Below are positions 1-7,957 of a DNA stretch of 64,000 nucleotides, one piece after another. Made by a program: the position numbers and the translations under genes. The notes under the pieces were generated by a model. It did not search any database. It was not told the DNA's origin and saw only the letters and a list, made by a program, of their open reading frames with translations. Origin of the DNA: UBA6170 sp942491385 (GTDB taxonomy: Bacteria > Chloroflexota > Anaerolineae > Anaerolineales > Anaerolineaceae). The stretch is from positions 60,154-124,153 of the forward strand of contig CALOAF010000001.1 of assembly GCA_942491385.1 (NCBI GenBank), read 5' to 3'. Each line of letters opens with the position of its first letter. Position 1 is the stretch's first letter.

Positions 1-2
1 TC

Positions 3-470
3 CCGGAAAAGATTGAAAGTATGATCCTGGGAGGTGCCGTCATGAAATTGAACCTGAGGAGCAGAATTCTCCTTAAGCTGGGGGTAATTTTTCAGTCCGT
101 AATTCCCTACCTGATATTGTATAAATTTTTCGCCTTCATCATCATGCCGCGCAAGCGCCACAGGGAATCGCGGTTATTATTCATCAATGAAGCCCGTAAA
201 CTGGCTCAAAAGGAATTCAACCGCTGGTTTACCCTCGTTTCCCAACTGAAGCCGCTTTTGGCATTCTTCCAATCCAAAGACAGTGGTTTGCCGACATTGT
301 ATATCATGGGCTCCGAAGATCATATGTTTCTATCGCCCATCCGCCACCTGGTAGCCAAACACAGCTCTGCCCGTCTGGCAGTGATCCCCAACTGCGGCCA
401 TGTCGTTAATGTAGAAAGAGCGGATGATTTCAACGACCTGGTCATCCAATTCCTGAACAAACAAGATTAG
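3..470 (+). CDS. Alpha/beta hydrolase, C-terminal part (cut by window start)
   Basis: The reading frame is open from the window edge, so the N-terminal half with the nucleophile elbow lies outside. The visible part has a hydrophobic cap-like stretch, then the typical end of an alpha/beta hydrolase fold: a strand with LYIMGSEDHMF, where the Asp of GSEDH fits the catalytic acid, and a later NCGHVVNVER motif whose His fits the catalytic histidine, followed by a helix ending in QFLN. Substrate cannot be judged. The family call is good because both C-terminal catalytic motifs are present at the usual spacing. Internal Met codons exist near 21 and 42, but a start there would remove half the fold. 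Confidence 0.8.
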   Translation, partial: PEKIESMILGGAVMKLNLRSRILLKLGVIFQSVIPYLILYKFFAFIIMPRKRHRESRLLFINEARKLAQKEFNRWFTLVSQLKPLLAFFQSKDSGLPTLYIMGSEDHMFLSPIRHLVAKHSSARLAVIPNCGHVVNVERADDFNDLVIQFLNKQD

Positions 471-600
471 GTCTCCGGTATTGAAGCAGTCTAGTGTTTA
501 AATTATTGCCACAGTGCTCTCCGCCTGGCCTTGACGGTTATCTGCTGTATTAATCTATTCTTTTACCGGAAACCTATACTTTATGGAGCTTTTTAGCTTT

Positions 601-640
601 ACCGCAAAGTGGCACAGAGTTGCGCTGAGTTGCGCTGAGG
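601..640. repeat. Short dispersed intergenic repeat (ACCGCAAAG type)
   Basis: The stretch starts with ACCGCAAAG and contains a tandem 10-bp unit, GAGTTGCGCT, twice. Related sequences with cgcaaag / cgcagag / cgctgag words occur at 58789-58829 and 61416-61510. Such words are common in intergenic DNA of environmental Bacteroidota. No gene is visible in 471-686. Confidence 0.45.
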
Positions 641-686
641 ATTTTCGATATTCCAATAAAATCACACAAATTTTAGAATAAAAAAA

Positions 687-766
687 ACTTCCTGGCAGTT
701 TCCAGCTGACGGCATCAAAAGCTATTGATTTTCAGTATAAATGGCCCGTCCGGAAAACCAGGAAGT
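687..766 (-). terminator. Possible long-loop terminator
   Basis: ACTTCCTGG (687-695) and CCAGGAAGT (758-766) form a perfect 9-bp stem. On the minus strand the hairpin is followed directly by a run of seven T. It lies just downstream of the small minus-strand gene at 814-915, which fits a terminator for it. The loop of about 60 nt is long for an intrinsic terminator. Confidence 0.35.
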
Positions 767-813
767 CTATATGTTCAAGCTAGGCACGCAACAAATACAG
801 CTGCATGCTCCGG

Positions 814-915
814 TTACAATAAACCGGCAATTAAAAAGACTATTCCGGAAAGAATAGCTAAACCCAATACTCCCATAAAGAAGTAAAAGGATATTTTACT
901 GGTATCAGCTTTCAT
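814..915 (-). CDS. Tiny single-span membrane protein (33 aa)
   Basis: An ATG-started frame encodes MKADTSKISF followed by a strongly hydrophobic segment rich in Phe, Gly, Leu and Ile up to the last residue, then TAA. The layout (short charged N-terminus, one membrane span, no tail) is typical of small bacterial membrane proteins. Upstream there is no clear Shine-Dalgarno sequence, as is usual in Bacteroidota, and a hairpin with a T-run lies downstream. No function can be given. The composition is hard to explain by chance, but a frame this short remains uncertain. Confidence 0.4.
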   Translation of the reverse strand: MKADTSKISFYFFMGVLGLAILSGIVFLIAGLL

Positions 916-1077
916 GATTATAAAATTTGAACAGGCAAATACCTGACGGGACACCAAAGATCCTAACCAGGAAACAGGAAGTGTCCCACCAGGTAGCCAG
1001 TTAATGAAGTTGTTTTAAAATGTAATGCATTCAGGCGGCAGTAAGGATAATACTTGCCTCATAACGGGAAAGAAACA

Positions 1078-1446
1078 CTAGAAAGGGTCTAACCTCAAGC
1101 AGTTAAACAACAGGAACAAACGACTGTCACAGCAATCATTTTCGGTTGAATGATCGGATGATTTTTCGAAGTCAGCAGCCGAAACTATTCCGGAACGGGA
1201 AAACGACTTAAAGGCAGTGGAAGGCGAAAACCATTCTTCACCACTGTCCGCTGCATCTTCAGCAGAACCTTCCTGTCCGATATCAAAGGAAAATATCCAA
1301 TGCCATTGCGGATTTTCCTGCCCGGAGGTAATAAAATCCGAAATGGGAGCAACAGGTTTCGACAAGGAAAAAACACCGGCAAGCGTACTCGAAAATATGA
1401 GTACACTCAGGAGAATACTACCGATCTGGCCGAGGCGTCTTTTCAT
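1078..1446 (-). CDS. Hypothetical secreted small protein (122 aa)
   Basis: The N-terminus has a basic start (MKRRLGQ) and a hydrophobic core of about 20 residues (ILLSVLIFSSTLAGVFSL), which reads as a signal peptide or membrane anchor. The rest is Ser/Glu/Asp-rich, has an adjacent Cys pair (DCC) and ends in a hydrophobic tail. I recognise no domain. An overlapping plus-strand frame (1217-1543) lacks protein-like features, so I favour the minus strand. It is oriented like the tiny gene at 814-915. Confidence 0.5.
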   Translation of the reverse strand: MKRRLGQIGSILLSVLIFSSTLAGVFSLSKPVAPISDFITSGQENPQWHWIFSFDIGQEGSAEDAADSGEEWFSPSTAFKSFSRSGIVSAADFEKSSDHSTENDCCDSRLFLLFNCLRLDPF

Positions 1447-1810
1447 GAGGCAAAGCTACATTTTTCTATGGTATTTATCAATAAAAAAAAACGGGTTCCA
1501 CTCAGGACTGAAAACGGGAAACATGAGAAATGCGACGTTTTGAGTTCGAAGCCGAAAAGTGTAATTGTCAGAATCTAGATTGGTAATTCAGTTTGAATAT
1601 TTCCTACCCGGTTTTGCCAATTGCCCATATATCCCCCTGGTGATCTTGAAAAAGAGGTTTTTCCCAGCGAAATAAACAACTGTCGTACTTTTGTATGGGA
1701 TAATAATTTCAGCATTCTACCATAATGGGCTATTTTTAACGCCGACATTACAACCTGTAATGGCACAATAGCCGCACCTTAATTTTTATAACCAGAAATT
1801 TGCTTTATCC
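1447..1810. other. Intergenic, leader of the GH5-GH3 operon
   Basis: A 364-bp gap between divergent genes. It must hold the promoter of the glycoside hydrolase operon starting at 1811. I see no convincing -33/-7 pair, hairpin or repeat. Short frames on either strand here lack signal peptides or protein-like composition. Confidence 0.4.
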
Positions 1811-4552
1811 ATGAAAATCAAGACTTTATTACCAGCTATATTAATTTCCTTTTTACAATTTTATGCTTTTCAATCCAACGCCCAACATTTCCTGAGCACC
1901 AACGGCAAAGCCATTGTCAATGAAAACCAGGACACGATCCTCTTGAGGGGAATGGGGCTGGGTGGCTGGATGGTGCAGGAAGGCTACATGTTACAAACGG
2001 CAGGTTTCGCCAATCCGCAACATGAGATCCGGGCCACCATTCAGGCATTGATCGGAGAAGAAAACACCGATATATTTTACGAAGCATGGCTGAACAACCA
2101 CGTCAGAAAATCAGATATTGACTCCCTGAAATCCTGGGGATTTAATTCCGTCAGATTGCCCATGCATTACAACCTGTTCACCTTACCCATTGAGGAAGAA
2201 CCAATACCCGGGGAAAACACCTGGCTCACCAAAGGGTTTGTATTGACGGACAGTTTAATCAGTTGGTGTAAACAAAACGAAATGTATGTGATCCTCGACT
2301 TGCATGCTGCTCCCGGTGGTCAGGGTTATGATGCTGCCATTTCTGATTACGACGCTTCCAAACCTTCCCTGTGGGAAAGTGAGGAAAACCGCGATAAAAT
2401 GGTGGCGCTGTGGAAAAACCTCGCCGAAAGATACGCTGATGAGCAATGGGTGGCCGGTTATGACCTGCTCAATGAACCCAACTGGGATTTGCCCGGTAAT
2501 GTTGCCCTGAAAAATTTATACAAGGAAGTGACCGACAGTATACGTACTGTTGACCCAAATCACATCATATTTATAGAGGGCAACTGGTTTGCCAATGACT
2601 TTACCGGATTGACCCCTCCCTGGGATGATGAACTGGTATACTCACCGCATAAATACTGGTCCAACAATGATCAGGGTTCCATAGAATGGGTTTTAAACAT
2701 AAGGAATCAATACAATGTGCCTCTGTGGTTGGGAGAAAGTGGAGAAAACTCAAACGTCTGGTTCCGCGATGCCATACGCTTACTCGAAGACAATGATATC
2801 GGTTGGGCCTGGTGGCCAATGAAGAAAATCGAATCCATTGCCGGTCCTTTATCCGTCGTCAAAACCGAAGGATACCAGACCTTACTGGATTATTGGAGCG
2901 GTAACGGCCCTATGCCCAGTGCTGAATTTGGGACAGATGCTTTGATGGAGATAGCCGAAGGCTTGAAAACAGAAAATTGTGTATTTCAGAAAGATGTCAT
3001 TGATGCCATGTTCCGGCAGGTATATTCCAATGAAACCATTCCCTATAACACCCAGGATATCCCGGGTGTTGTTTATGCTTCTGATTTTGATATGGGCGTT
3101 ATCGGAGAGGCTTATTACGATAATGAATCAGGAAACTATTCCGTGTCAACAGGTAATTACACTCCCTGGAATACTGGCTGGGCCTACAGAAATGATGCGG
3201 TAGACATTGAACCTTGCATGGACAATATCAATACGAATGGTTATAATGTTGGCTGGCTGTACAACGATGAGTGGATGCAATACGATGTGAACGTCACAGA
3301 GGCGGGCGTTTACGATGTACATTTGCGCGTTGCTTCCGGTGGATCGGGTGGCCTTTTCCATTTCTCCATGGATGGTGCAGATATTTCCACTCCTTATTAT
3401 ATTCCTCCCACAGGAGGGTGGCAAAGTTGGTCTACCGTGGTTCTTCCTGATGTGATTTTAGATACGGACGATAAAAAGCTGATATTTTATGCCGACGACG
3501 AAGGATATAACTTGAGCAGTTTTGAATTCATTCCTACCGGAGAACCGACTACCTCGATCCCGGCCAAATTTGTTTCGGCAGTAACCGTAGATGAATATAC
3601 CATTCAGCTGAATTGCAATAAAGATTTTGATCTCCCTCTACCGGATGCTCCGGGTGGTTTTGAAATCAGAATCAGTGGCAATTTAATCCCAATCTCTGCT
3701 CTGACCGTCGATCCGGATAACCCAAGGATCATTTATTTCACTTTGGATTTTCTTTTAAAGTCAACCCATAATATCAAAATTTCCTATACAGGTAATGAGG
3801 TTACTGCAACCGACGGAACACCCCTGGTTCCATTTACCAATGAAAATGTGAAAAACACCTTATTCGTCGTAAATCCTGTACCAGGAAGAATAGAAGCGGA
3901 AGCTTACTTTTCCCAGGTGGGTGTACAACTGGAAACCACAACCGATACCGGCGGCGGAGAAAATATTGGATATTTGGACCCTGGTGATTATCTGGACTAT
4001 GAAATTAACGTAGAGAACACCGGAGTTTATAACGTGGCTTACAGAACGGCTTCCTTAAACGGTTATGGTGGATTGGAATTGCAACGCATTGATGCAGCAG
4101 GAAACGCAACCGTTTTGCAATCCATTAGCTTTTCTCCCACAGGAGGCTGGCAAACCTGGCAAACGACAGATGCCAATATACTGCTATCCGCAGGCAGACA
4201 AAGAATTCGAATCCTGATAACGCAGTCTCCCTTCAACTTAAATTGGTTTGAATTCTCTCCGGTTACTTCGACATCGGCACCAGAAGAGAAACCACTGCAG
4301 GACATAAAAGTGTTTCCAAATCCTGGAAATGGTTTCTTTAACCTCGAGGCAGAGCTGGCTGAAAAGCAGGATGTGCTCATCGAATGGTCCCACCTGGATG
4401 GAAGACTTATAGGTTCCACGACATTACAGGAGGTTTCCGTCATTGACGAAGTTATTGCTTTGGATGACTTGCCCAACGGATATTATATCCTGGTGATTCG
4501 ATTGGAAGATGGCAACTTTTACTCTAAAAAACTTGTAAAAATCAACAACTAG
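1811..4552 (+). CDS. Secreted GH5-type beta-glycanase with two CBM6 modules and T9SS tail
   Basis: A signal peptide ends at SNAQ (about residue 25). Residues about 30-370 are a GH5-like TIM barrel: RLPMHYN, DLLNEPNW with the predicted acid/base Glu222, SPHKYW, and LGESGENS with the predicted nucleophile Glu309. Two CBM6-like modules follow (about 415-570 and 693-820; the second opens PGRIEAEAY and has GYLDPGDYLDY), separated by a beta-rich linker domain. The last 80 residues are a T9SS sorting domain (VFPNPGNGFFNL). The enzyme probably cleaves beta-1,4- or beta-1,3-glucan outside the cell; exact substrate is not visible. The GH3 gene begins 12 bp downstream, so the two form an operon making oligosaccharides and then glucose. 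Confidence 0.9.
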   Translation: MKIKTLLPAILISFLQFYAFQSNAQHFLSTNGKAIVNENQDTILLRGMGLGGWMVQEGYMLQTAGFANPQHEIRATIQALIGEENTDIFYEAWLNNHVRKSDIDSLKSWGFNSVRLPMHYNLFTLPIEEEPIPGENTWLTKGFVLTDSLISWCKQNEMYVILDLHAAPGGQGYDAAISDYDASKPSLWESEENRDKMVALWKNLAERYADEQWVAGYDLLNEPNWDLPGNVALKNLYKEVTDSIRTVDPNHIIFIEGNWFANDFTGLTPPWDDELVYSPHKYWSNNDQGSIEWVLNIRNQYNVPLWLGESGENSNVWFRDAIRLLEDNDIGWAWWPMKKIESIAGPLSVVKTEGYQTLLDYWSGNGPMPSAEFGTDALMEIAEGLKTENCVFQKDVIDAMFRQVYSNETIPYNTQDIPGVVYASDFDMGVIGEAYYDNESGNYSVSTGNYTPWNTGWAYRNDAVDIEPCMDNINTNGYNVGWLYNDEWMQYDVNVTEAGVYDVHLRVASGGSGGLFHFSMDGADISTPYYIPPTGGWQSWSTVVLPDVILDTDDKKLIFYADDEGYNLSSFEFIPTGEPTTSIPAKFVSAVTVDEYTIQLNCNKDFDLPLPDAPGGFEIRISGNLIPISALTVDPDNPRIIYFTLDFLLKSTHNIKISYTGNEVTATDGTPLVPFTNENVKNTLFVVNPVPGRIEAEAYFSQVGVQLETTTDTGGGENIGYLDPGDYLDYEINVENTGVYNVAYRTASLNGYGGLELQRIDAAGNATVLQSISFSPTGGWQTWQTTDANILLSAGRQRIRILITQSPFNLNWFEFSPVTSTSAPEEKPLQDIKVFPNPGNGFFNLEAELAEKQDVLIEWSHLDGRLIGSTTLQEVSVIDEVIALDDLPNGYYILVIRLEDGNFYSKKLVKINN

Positions 4553-4564
4553 ACATTAAAAACT

Positions 4565-6430
4565 ATGACGGAGTTGACGAATATCGTTAATTACGCCTTT
4601 AAAAATCTGGGGGTAGTACTTTTCCTTTGCATTGCTTTTCAGGTAAATGGGCAAACCATTATCTACGACAAATGTGGCGTAGATACATTAAGTACCATTG
4701 AAGAAAAGGTGAATGCCCTGGTCAATTGCATGACCCTGGAGGAAAAGATCGGGCAGATGTCCCAGGTAAGGCACTTTGCCGATATTGCTGATGAAGACAT
4801 TACCACTAAGTTTATCGGCTCCGTCATCCATACACAGGGACCCGAGCCTGGTGTAGGTGCAGCAGGCTGGCAGGCCCGTTTCAGGGCATTACAGGACAAA
4901 GCACTATCCACCAGGCTCGGCATTCCTCTGATGTTTGCAGTAGATGCTGTTCATGGACAAAACACCTATGCCGGTGCCACCATTTTCCCACACAATATTG
5001 GCCTGGGGGCTTCAGGTAATGCCAGGCTGGTGGAAGAAGCTGCCATGATAACAGCGACAGAAGTCCAGGCTACAGGTTTTAATTGGGTATTTTCTCCCTG
5101 TATCGCTATCCCTTATAACGAAAGATGGGGAAGGGTTTATGAAGCCTTTTCCGAAAGTTCCGCAATGACAAGCCACCTGGCCAGAGCCTCAGTCAGAGGG
5201 CACCAGGGTGATCTTTCTGATAACTACACGGTCCTGGCTACCGCCAAGCATTTCATCGGGGACGGTTCTACTGATTTTGGAGAAGAAGGCGGAAACACTT
5301 CCCTAACCATGCAGGAGATAAGCCAACGCCTGTTACCCCCCTACAGGGAAGCGGTAAAGGAAGGCATTGGCGCCATAATGGTTTCTTTCAGTTCCGTGTC
5401 CGGTTTATCCATGCATGCCCATAAAGCGCTCATTACAGATACGCTGAAAACAGCAATGGGTTTTAACGGAATTGTACTCACCGACTGGAAAGGCTATTCG
5501 AGATTTGGGCAAAATGAGATCATCAATGCCGGCGTGGACATGGTGATGGCGGTAGATGGAGACCTTGATTTTTTCCAGGCAGGTTTAAAAAAAGCCGTTC
5601 TGAGCGGTGAAGTCTCCCGGGAAAGGCTGGATGATGCCGTCAAACGGATATTACGTCAAAAATTTCGCCTCGGTTTGTTCAGCAATCCATATCCGGATCC
5701 CGGCCTTATCGATCAGATAGGTATTTCCAGGCACCGGGACAAAGCCAGGCAGGCAGTCCGGGAATCCCTGGTTTTATTAAAGAACGCGTCTGAAACCTTA
5801 CCCATAAAAAGGCGAACCAAAAAAATAGTGGTGGTTGGAGAACATGCCGATAATGCCGGCCTTCAATCCGGGGGCTGGTCTATAGCCTGGCAGGGAGTTT
5901 CCGGAAATTATTCCGGAGCCACTACCATTTTGGAGGGCATTGAAAAAATGGCCAGAAGGGAAGTGGTCTACGATGCAGATGCCACTGGTAATCATATAGA
6001 TGCGGATGTAGCCATTATTGTCGTTGGCGAAACTCCTTATGCAGAATTCATGGGCGATATAAAGACGGAAGGCGGAAACTACACCTTAAATTTGAGTGAA
6101 GCCCACCAGGGTTATATCGATGCGTATGCTGGCAAAGGCCCTGAAATCGTGATCATCCTAATATCAGGAAGACCCCTTGTTACGACCAAACAGATCGAAC
6201 AGGCTGACGCTTTTGTAGCTGCCTGGCTGCCTGGTTCTGAAGGAGGAGGCGTTGCAGAAGTATTGTTCGGAAAATATGATTTTACCGGAAAACTTCCCCA
6301 CTCCTGGCCTAAATCACCAGAAGACTTCAATGGTAAATACGGACCTAATTTCTGGGATGAATCTATTACCCCATTATTCCATTATGGCTACGGTTTGAAT
6401 TATAAAAAGCGGAGGCGAAAAGGTAAGTGA
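4565..6430 (+). CDS. GH3 beta-glucosidase
   Basis: The signal sequence is hydrophobic and ends near QVNGQ. The GH3 N-terminal barrel shows FAVDAVHGQN, AKHFIGDG (Lys228-His229, sugar contacts) and VLTDWKG, in which Asp307 is the expected nucleophile. The C-terminal alpha/beta sandwich shows VVVGEHAD, GGWSIAWQG and PLVTTKQIEQADA. At 621 aa it has the two core domains but no fibronectin-III domain, which is the shorter class of GH3. It likely hydrolyses oligosaccharides released by the GH5 enzyme, in the periplasm. No T9SS tail is present; the C-terminus is unusually basic (KKRRRKGK). Confidence 0.92.
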   Translation: MTELTNIVNYAFKNLGVVLFLCIAFQVNGQTIIYDKCGVDTLSTIEEKVNALVNCMTLEEKIGQMSQVRHFADIADEDITTKFIGSVIHTQGPEPGVGAAGWQARFRALQDKALSTRLGIPLMFAVDAVHGQNTYAGATIFPHNIGLGASGNARLVEEAAMITATEVQATGFNWVFSPCIAIPYNERWGRVYEAFSESSAMTSHLARASVRGHQGDLSDNYTVLATAKHFIGDGSTDFGEEGGNTSLTMQEISQRLLPPYREAVKEGIGAIMVSFSSVSGLSMHAHKALITDTLKTAMGFNGIVLTDWKGYSRFGQNEIINAGVDMVMAVDGDLDFFQAGLKKAVLSGEVSRERLDDAVKRILRQKFRLGLFSNPYPDPGLIDQIGISRHRDKARQAVRESLVLLKNASETLPIKRRTKKIVVVGEHADNAGLQSGGWSIAWQGVSGNYSGATTILEGIEKMARREVVYDADATGNHIDADVAIIVVGETPYAEFMGDIKTEGGNYTLNLSEAHQGYIDAYAGKGPEIVIILISGRPLVTTKQIEQADAFVAAWLPGSEGGGVAEVLFGKYDFTGKLPHSWPKSPEDFNGKYGPNFWDESITPLFHYGYGLNYKKRRRKGK

Positions 6431-6452
6431 AACTGGCTTGCCCGCCGTTGAA

Positions 6453-6893
6453 TCAGGTAGTCTTAAAGTATTCTTGATATATCTTTTTCCTGGGATAGAA
6501 GCCCAGGAAAATACCCGGATACAACAGAAGGGTAAAAAAGAAATTTCTGCCTTTAAAGGTCATGTCATCAATGATGTAAGAAGTGTCTTCCGTGATTTTC
6601 TGAACGATATGTTTGTGTTTCCAATAAGCGAGAGGAAACGGCAATTTGACTCCCTCATCAATGAAATAAGCTTCCCGGTCATTTGCTCCATGATCAGTGA
6701 TGTGACTTATCCATTCGGCTTTCACAGGTCTATTGAATCGGAGGTGTACTTTGTCCCCTCTTTCAGAACCGGTAAAAGCAATAATATCCATATCTGCCCC
6801 TGCCGGTTTCAATGCCTCGAATAATTGTCGGTCAAACCGACGCATGATATCTCTGTAATTTCCGTCAACCTTGGTTTTGAGTTGTATATTCAT
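6453..6893 (-). CDS. SRPBCC-like ligand-binding protein
   Basis: A 146-aa protein without signal peptide. The pattern MNIQLKTKVDGNYRDIMRRFDRQLF, read in short pieces, and the central GDKVHLRFNRP ... WISHITDHG strands resemble the START/SRPBCC cyclase-dehydrase fold found in many small Bacteroidota proteins. The C-terminus is hydrophobic (FFFTLLLYPGIFLGF), perhaps a membrane contact. It is the last gene of a three-gene minus-strand unit with the two tiny membrane proteins upstream and faces the GH3 gene tail to tail. No ligand can be assigned. Confidence 0.72.
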   Translation of the reverse strand: MNIQLKTKVDGNYRDIMRRFDRQLFEALKPAGADMDIIAFTGSERGDKVHLRFNRPVKAEWISHITDHGANDREAYFIDEGVKLPFPLAYWKHKHIVQKITEDTSYIIDDMTFKGRNFFFTLLLYPGIFLGFYPRKKIYQEYFKTT

Positions 6894-6935
6894 TTTATCG
6901 GCTTATCTGACCTTAAGATAATTAAAAGACCGGAC

Positions 6936-7052
6936 TTAACGTTCATTGATATCCTTATCAACTGTTTTTCTGACTTCCTGCAAACCAACATAGAACGCAA
7001 AGCCAAACAAAAGGGTCACAAATCCGCCAAGGTAAGGAATAAGGTCCATCAT
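6936..7052 (-). CDS. Tiny membrane protein (38 aa), translationally coupled
   Basis: Reads MMDLIPYLGG, then a hydrophobic span (FVTLLFGFAFYVGL) and a charged tail (QEVRKTVDKDINER). Its ATG overlaps the TGA of the upstream 60-aa gene in a 4-base ATGA, which supports both genes and decides this start. It is followed by the SRPBCC-like gene 42 bp downstream. Function unknown; the size and topology suggest a small membrane-associated partner. Confidence 0.65.
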   Translation of the reverse strand: MMDLIPYLGGFVTLLFGFAFYVGLQEVRKTVDKDINER

Positions 7053-7231
7053 TTTTTTGAAATTTTAAGTAGTTTTAGATAAATAGCAAAACCAAGAATA
7101 GAGGGCACCCACAGTCCAACAAAGAGGGCAGCATCTTTTTCTCCCCTGAACCAGGATATTTCCGCAAAAATAAGACTGGCAAAAGCCAGGAACAACATGA
7201 TAAGATCAGTGATCGTCAGTTTTTTTAACAT
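7049..7231 (-). CDS. Small two-span membrane protein (60 aa)
   Basis: Two hydrophobic segments (about residues 10-25, LIMLFLAFASLIFAEI, and 34-52, ALFVGLWVPSILGFAIYL) are separated by the charged turn RGEKD; the tail KLLKISKK is basic, as expected for a cytoplasmic end. It overlaps the next gene by ATGA and heads the micro-operon ending with the SRPBCC-like protein. No family recognised. Confidence 0.65.
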   Translation of the reverse strand: MLKKLTITDLIMLFLAFASLIFAEISWFRGEKDAALFVGLWVPSILGFAIYLKLLKISKK

Positions 7232-7392
7232 AATATTGTCGTAACTTTTCGTATAAAAATTTTAATAGATTTTTTCCAGAGAATAACGGGGAACGGATGA
7301 CAGCAACGAGAAGAATGATGAGGACAGCTCTGAAAGAGATGCACAGAGATTGAAGAATGATCTTATGGACCAGGATTAACTTTACTTATTAT

Positions 7393-7620
7393 TCAGGATC
7401 TACCTTGTCTCCATTTTAAATAGACCTTATTCATGGTGTTCATCAACCATTCATCAAAAGTGTCTTTCTGTAATTTACTTTTGTTTTGAATGGCCTGGTG
7501 GGCCGTCTCATGATAGAGAAAACGGGCTGTGTCAAAATCTTTGACAAGCTTGCTGGCAAGCCCCTGTATGAGGGGTTTGTTGCGGTCGAGTTGCTGGTAA
7601 AAGTCGTTTGTTGTCATCAT
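7393..7620 (-). CDS. Sigma-70 region 2-like protein lacking region 4
   Basis: About 75 aa. The sequence follows the region 2 pattern of ECF sigma factors: FYQQLDRNKPLIQGLASKL, then VKDFDTARFLYHETAHQAIQ (the D..A..L..ET pattern) and FDEWLMNTMNKVY (the WL.t.mrN pattern). It stops where region 4 would begin; the downstream bases encode no helix-turn-helix in any frame. An upstream ATG at 7641 adds seven hydrophobic residues; I prefer ATG 7620 or 7617 (MMTTNDF). It could be a truncated sigma factor or a decoy binding core polymerase. An 11-bp inverted repeat sits just upstream. Confidence 0.6.
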   Translation of the reverse strand: MMTTNDFYQQLDRNKPLIQGLASKLVKDFDTARFLYHETAHQAIQNKSKLQKDTFDEWLMNTMNKVYLKWRQGRS

Positions 7621-7642
7621 ATAAAGAAAACAGATCAACATT

Positions 7643-7682
7643 CATTTTGTTTAGCTTATTTTAATTTTTATTAAACAAAATG
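7643..7682. promoter_or_regulatory. Perfect 11-bp inverted repeat, candidate operator
   Basis: CATTTTGTTTA (7643-7653) and TAAACAAAATG (7672-7682) are exact reverse complements with an 18-nt AT-rich spacer. The element lies 22 bp upstream of the sigma-region-2-like gene and 275 bp upstream of the xylanase. It could be an operator or an mRNA hairpin. The rest of the 7621-7957 gap shows no other clear feature. Confidence 0.4.
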
Positions 7683-7957
7683 TCAGCTACCTTGCCGACC
7701 ACCTCCCGTGTTTATTTTTAATAAATTGACTGCCAGGCATTTAAAGGGAATGTTTATTTTTAAAATTTTCAAAAAAAAATGAAAATATTTTCACCCTACT
7801 CCAAAACCATCCTCCGGGCATTAAACCGAATGCCACCATAATCACAATAGATCCTGTCAAATGACATATCAAAAAAAGCTTTACTGATTTGCATCCGCCT
7901 TGCCTTCCATAATCAGGGCAAAACCCTATCTTTAAGCAATCAACAAAAGATGGCAAA

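Noticed and set aside
1217..1578. Two plus-strand frames opposite the small secreted protein
   Set aside because: They lie opposite the minus-strand frame that has a signal peptide; composition is not protein-like.
1575..1766. 63-codon minus-strand frame in the GH operon leader
   Set aside because: No signal peptide, domain or ribosome-binding context; probably chance.
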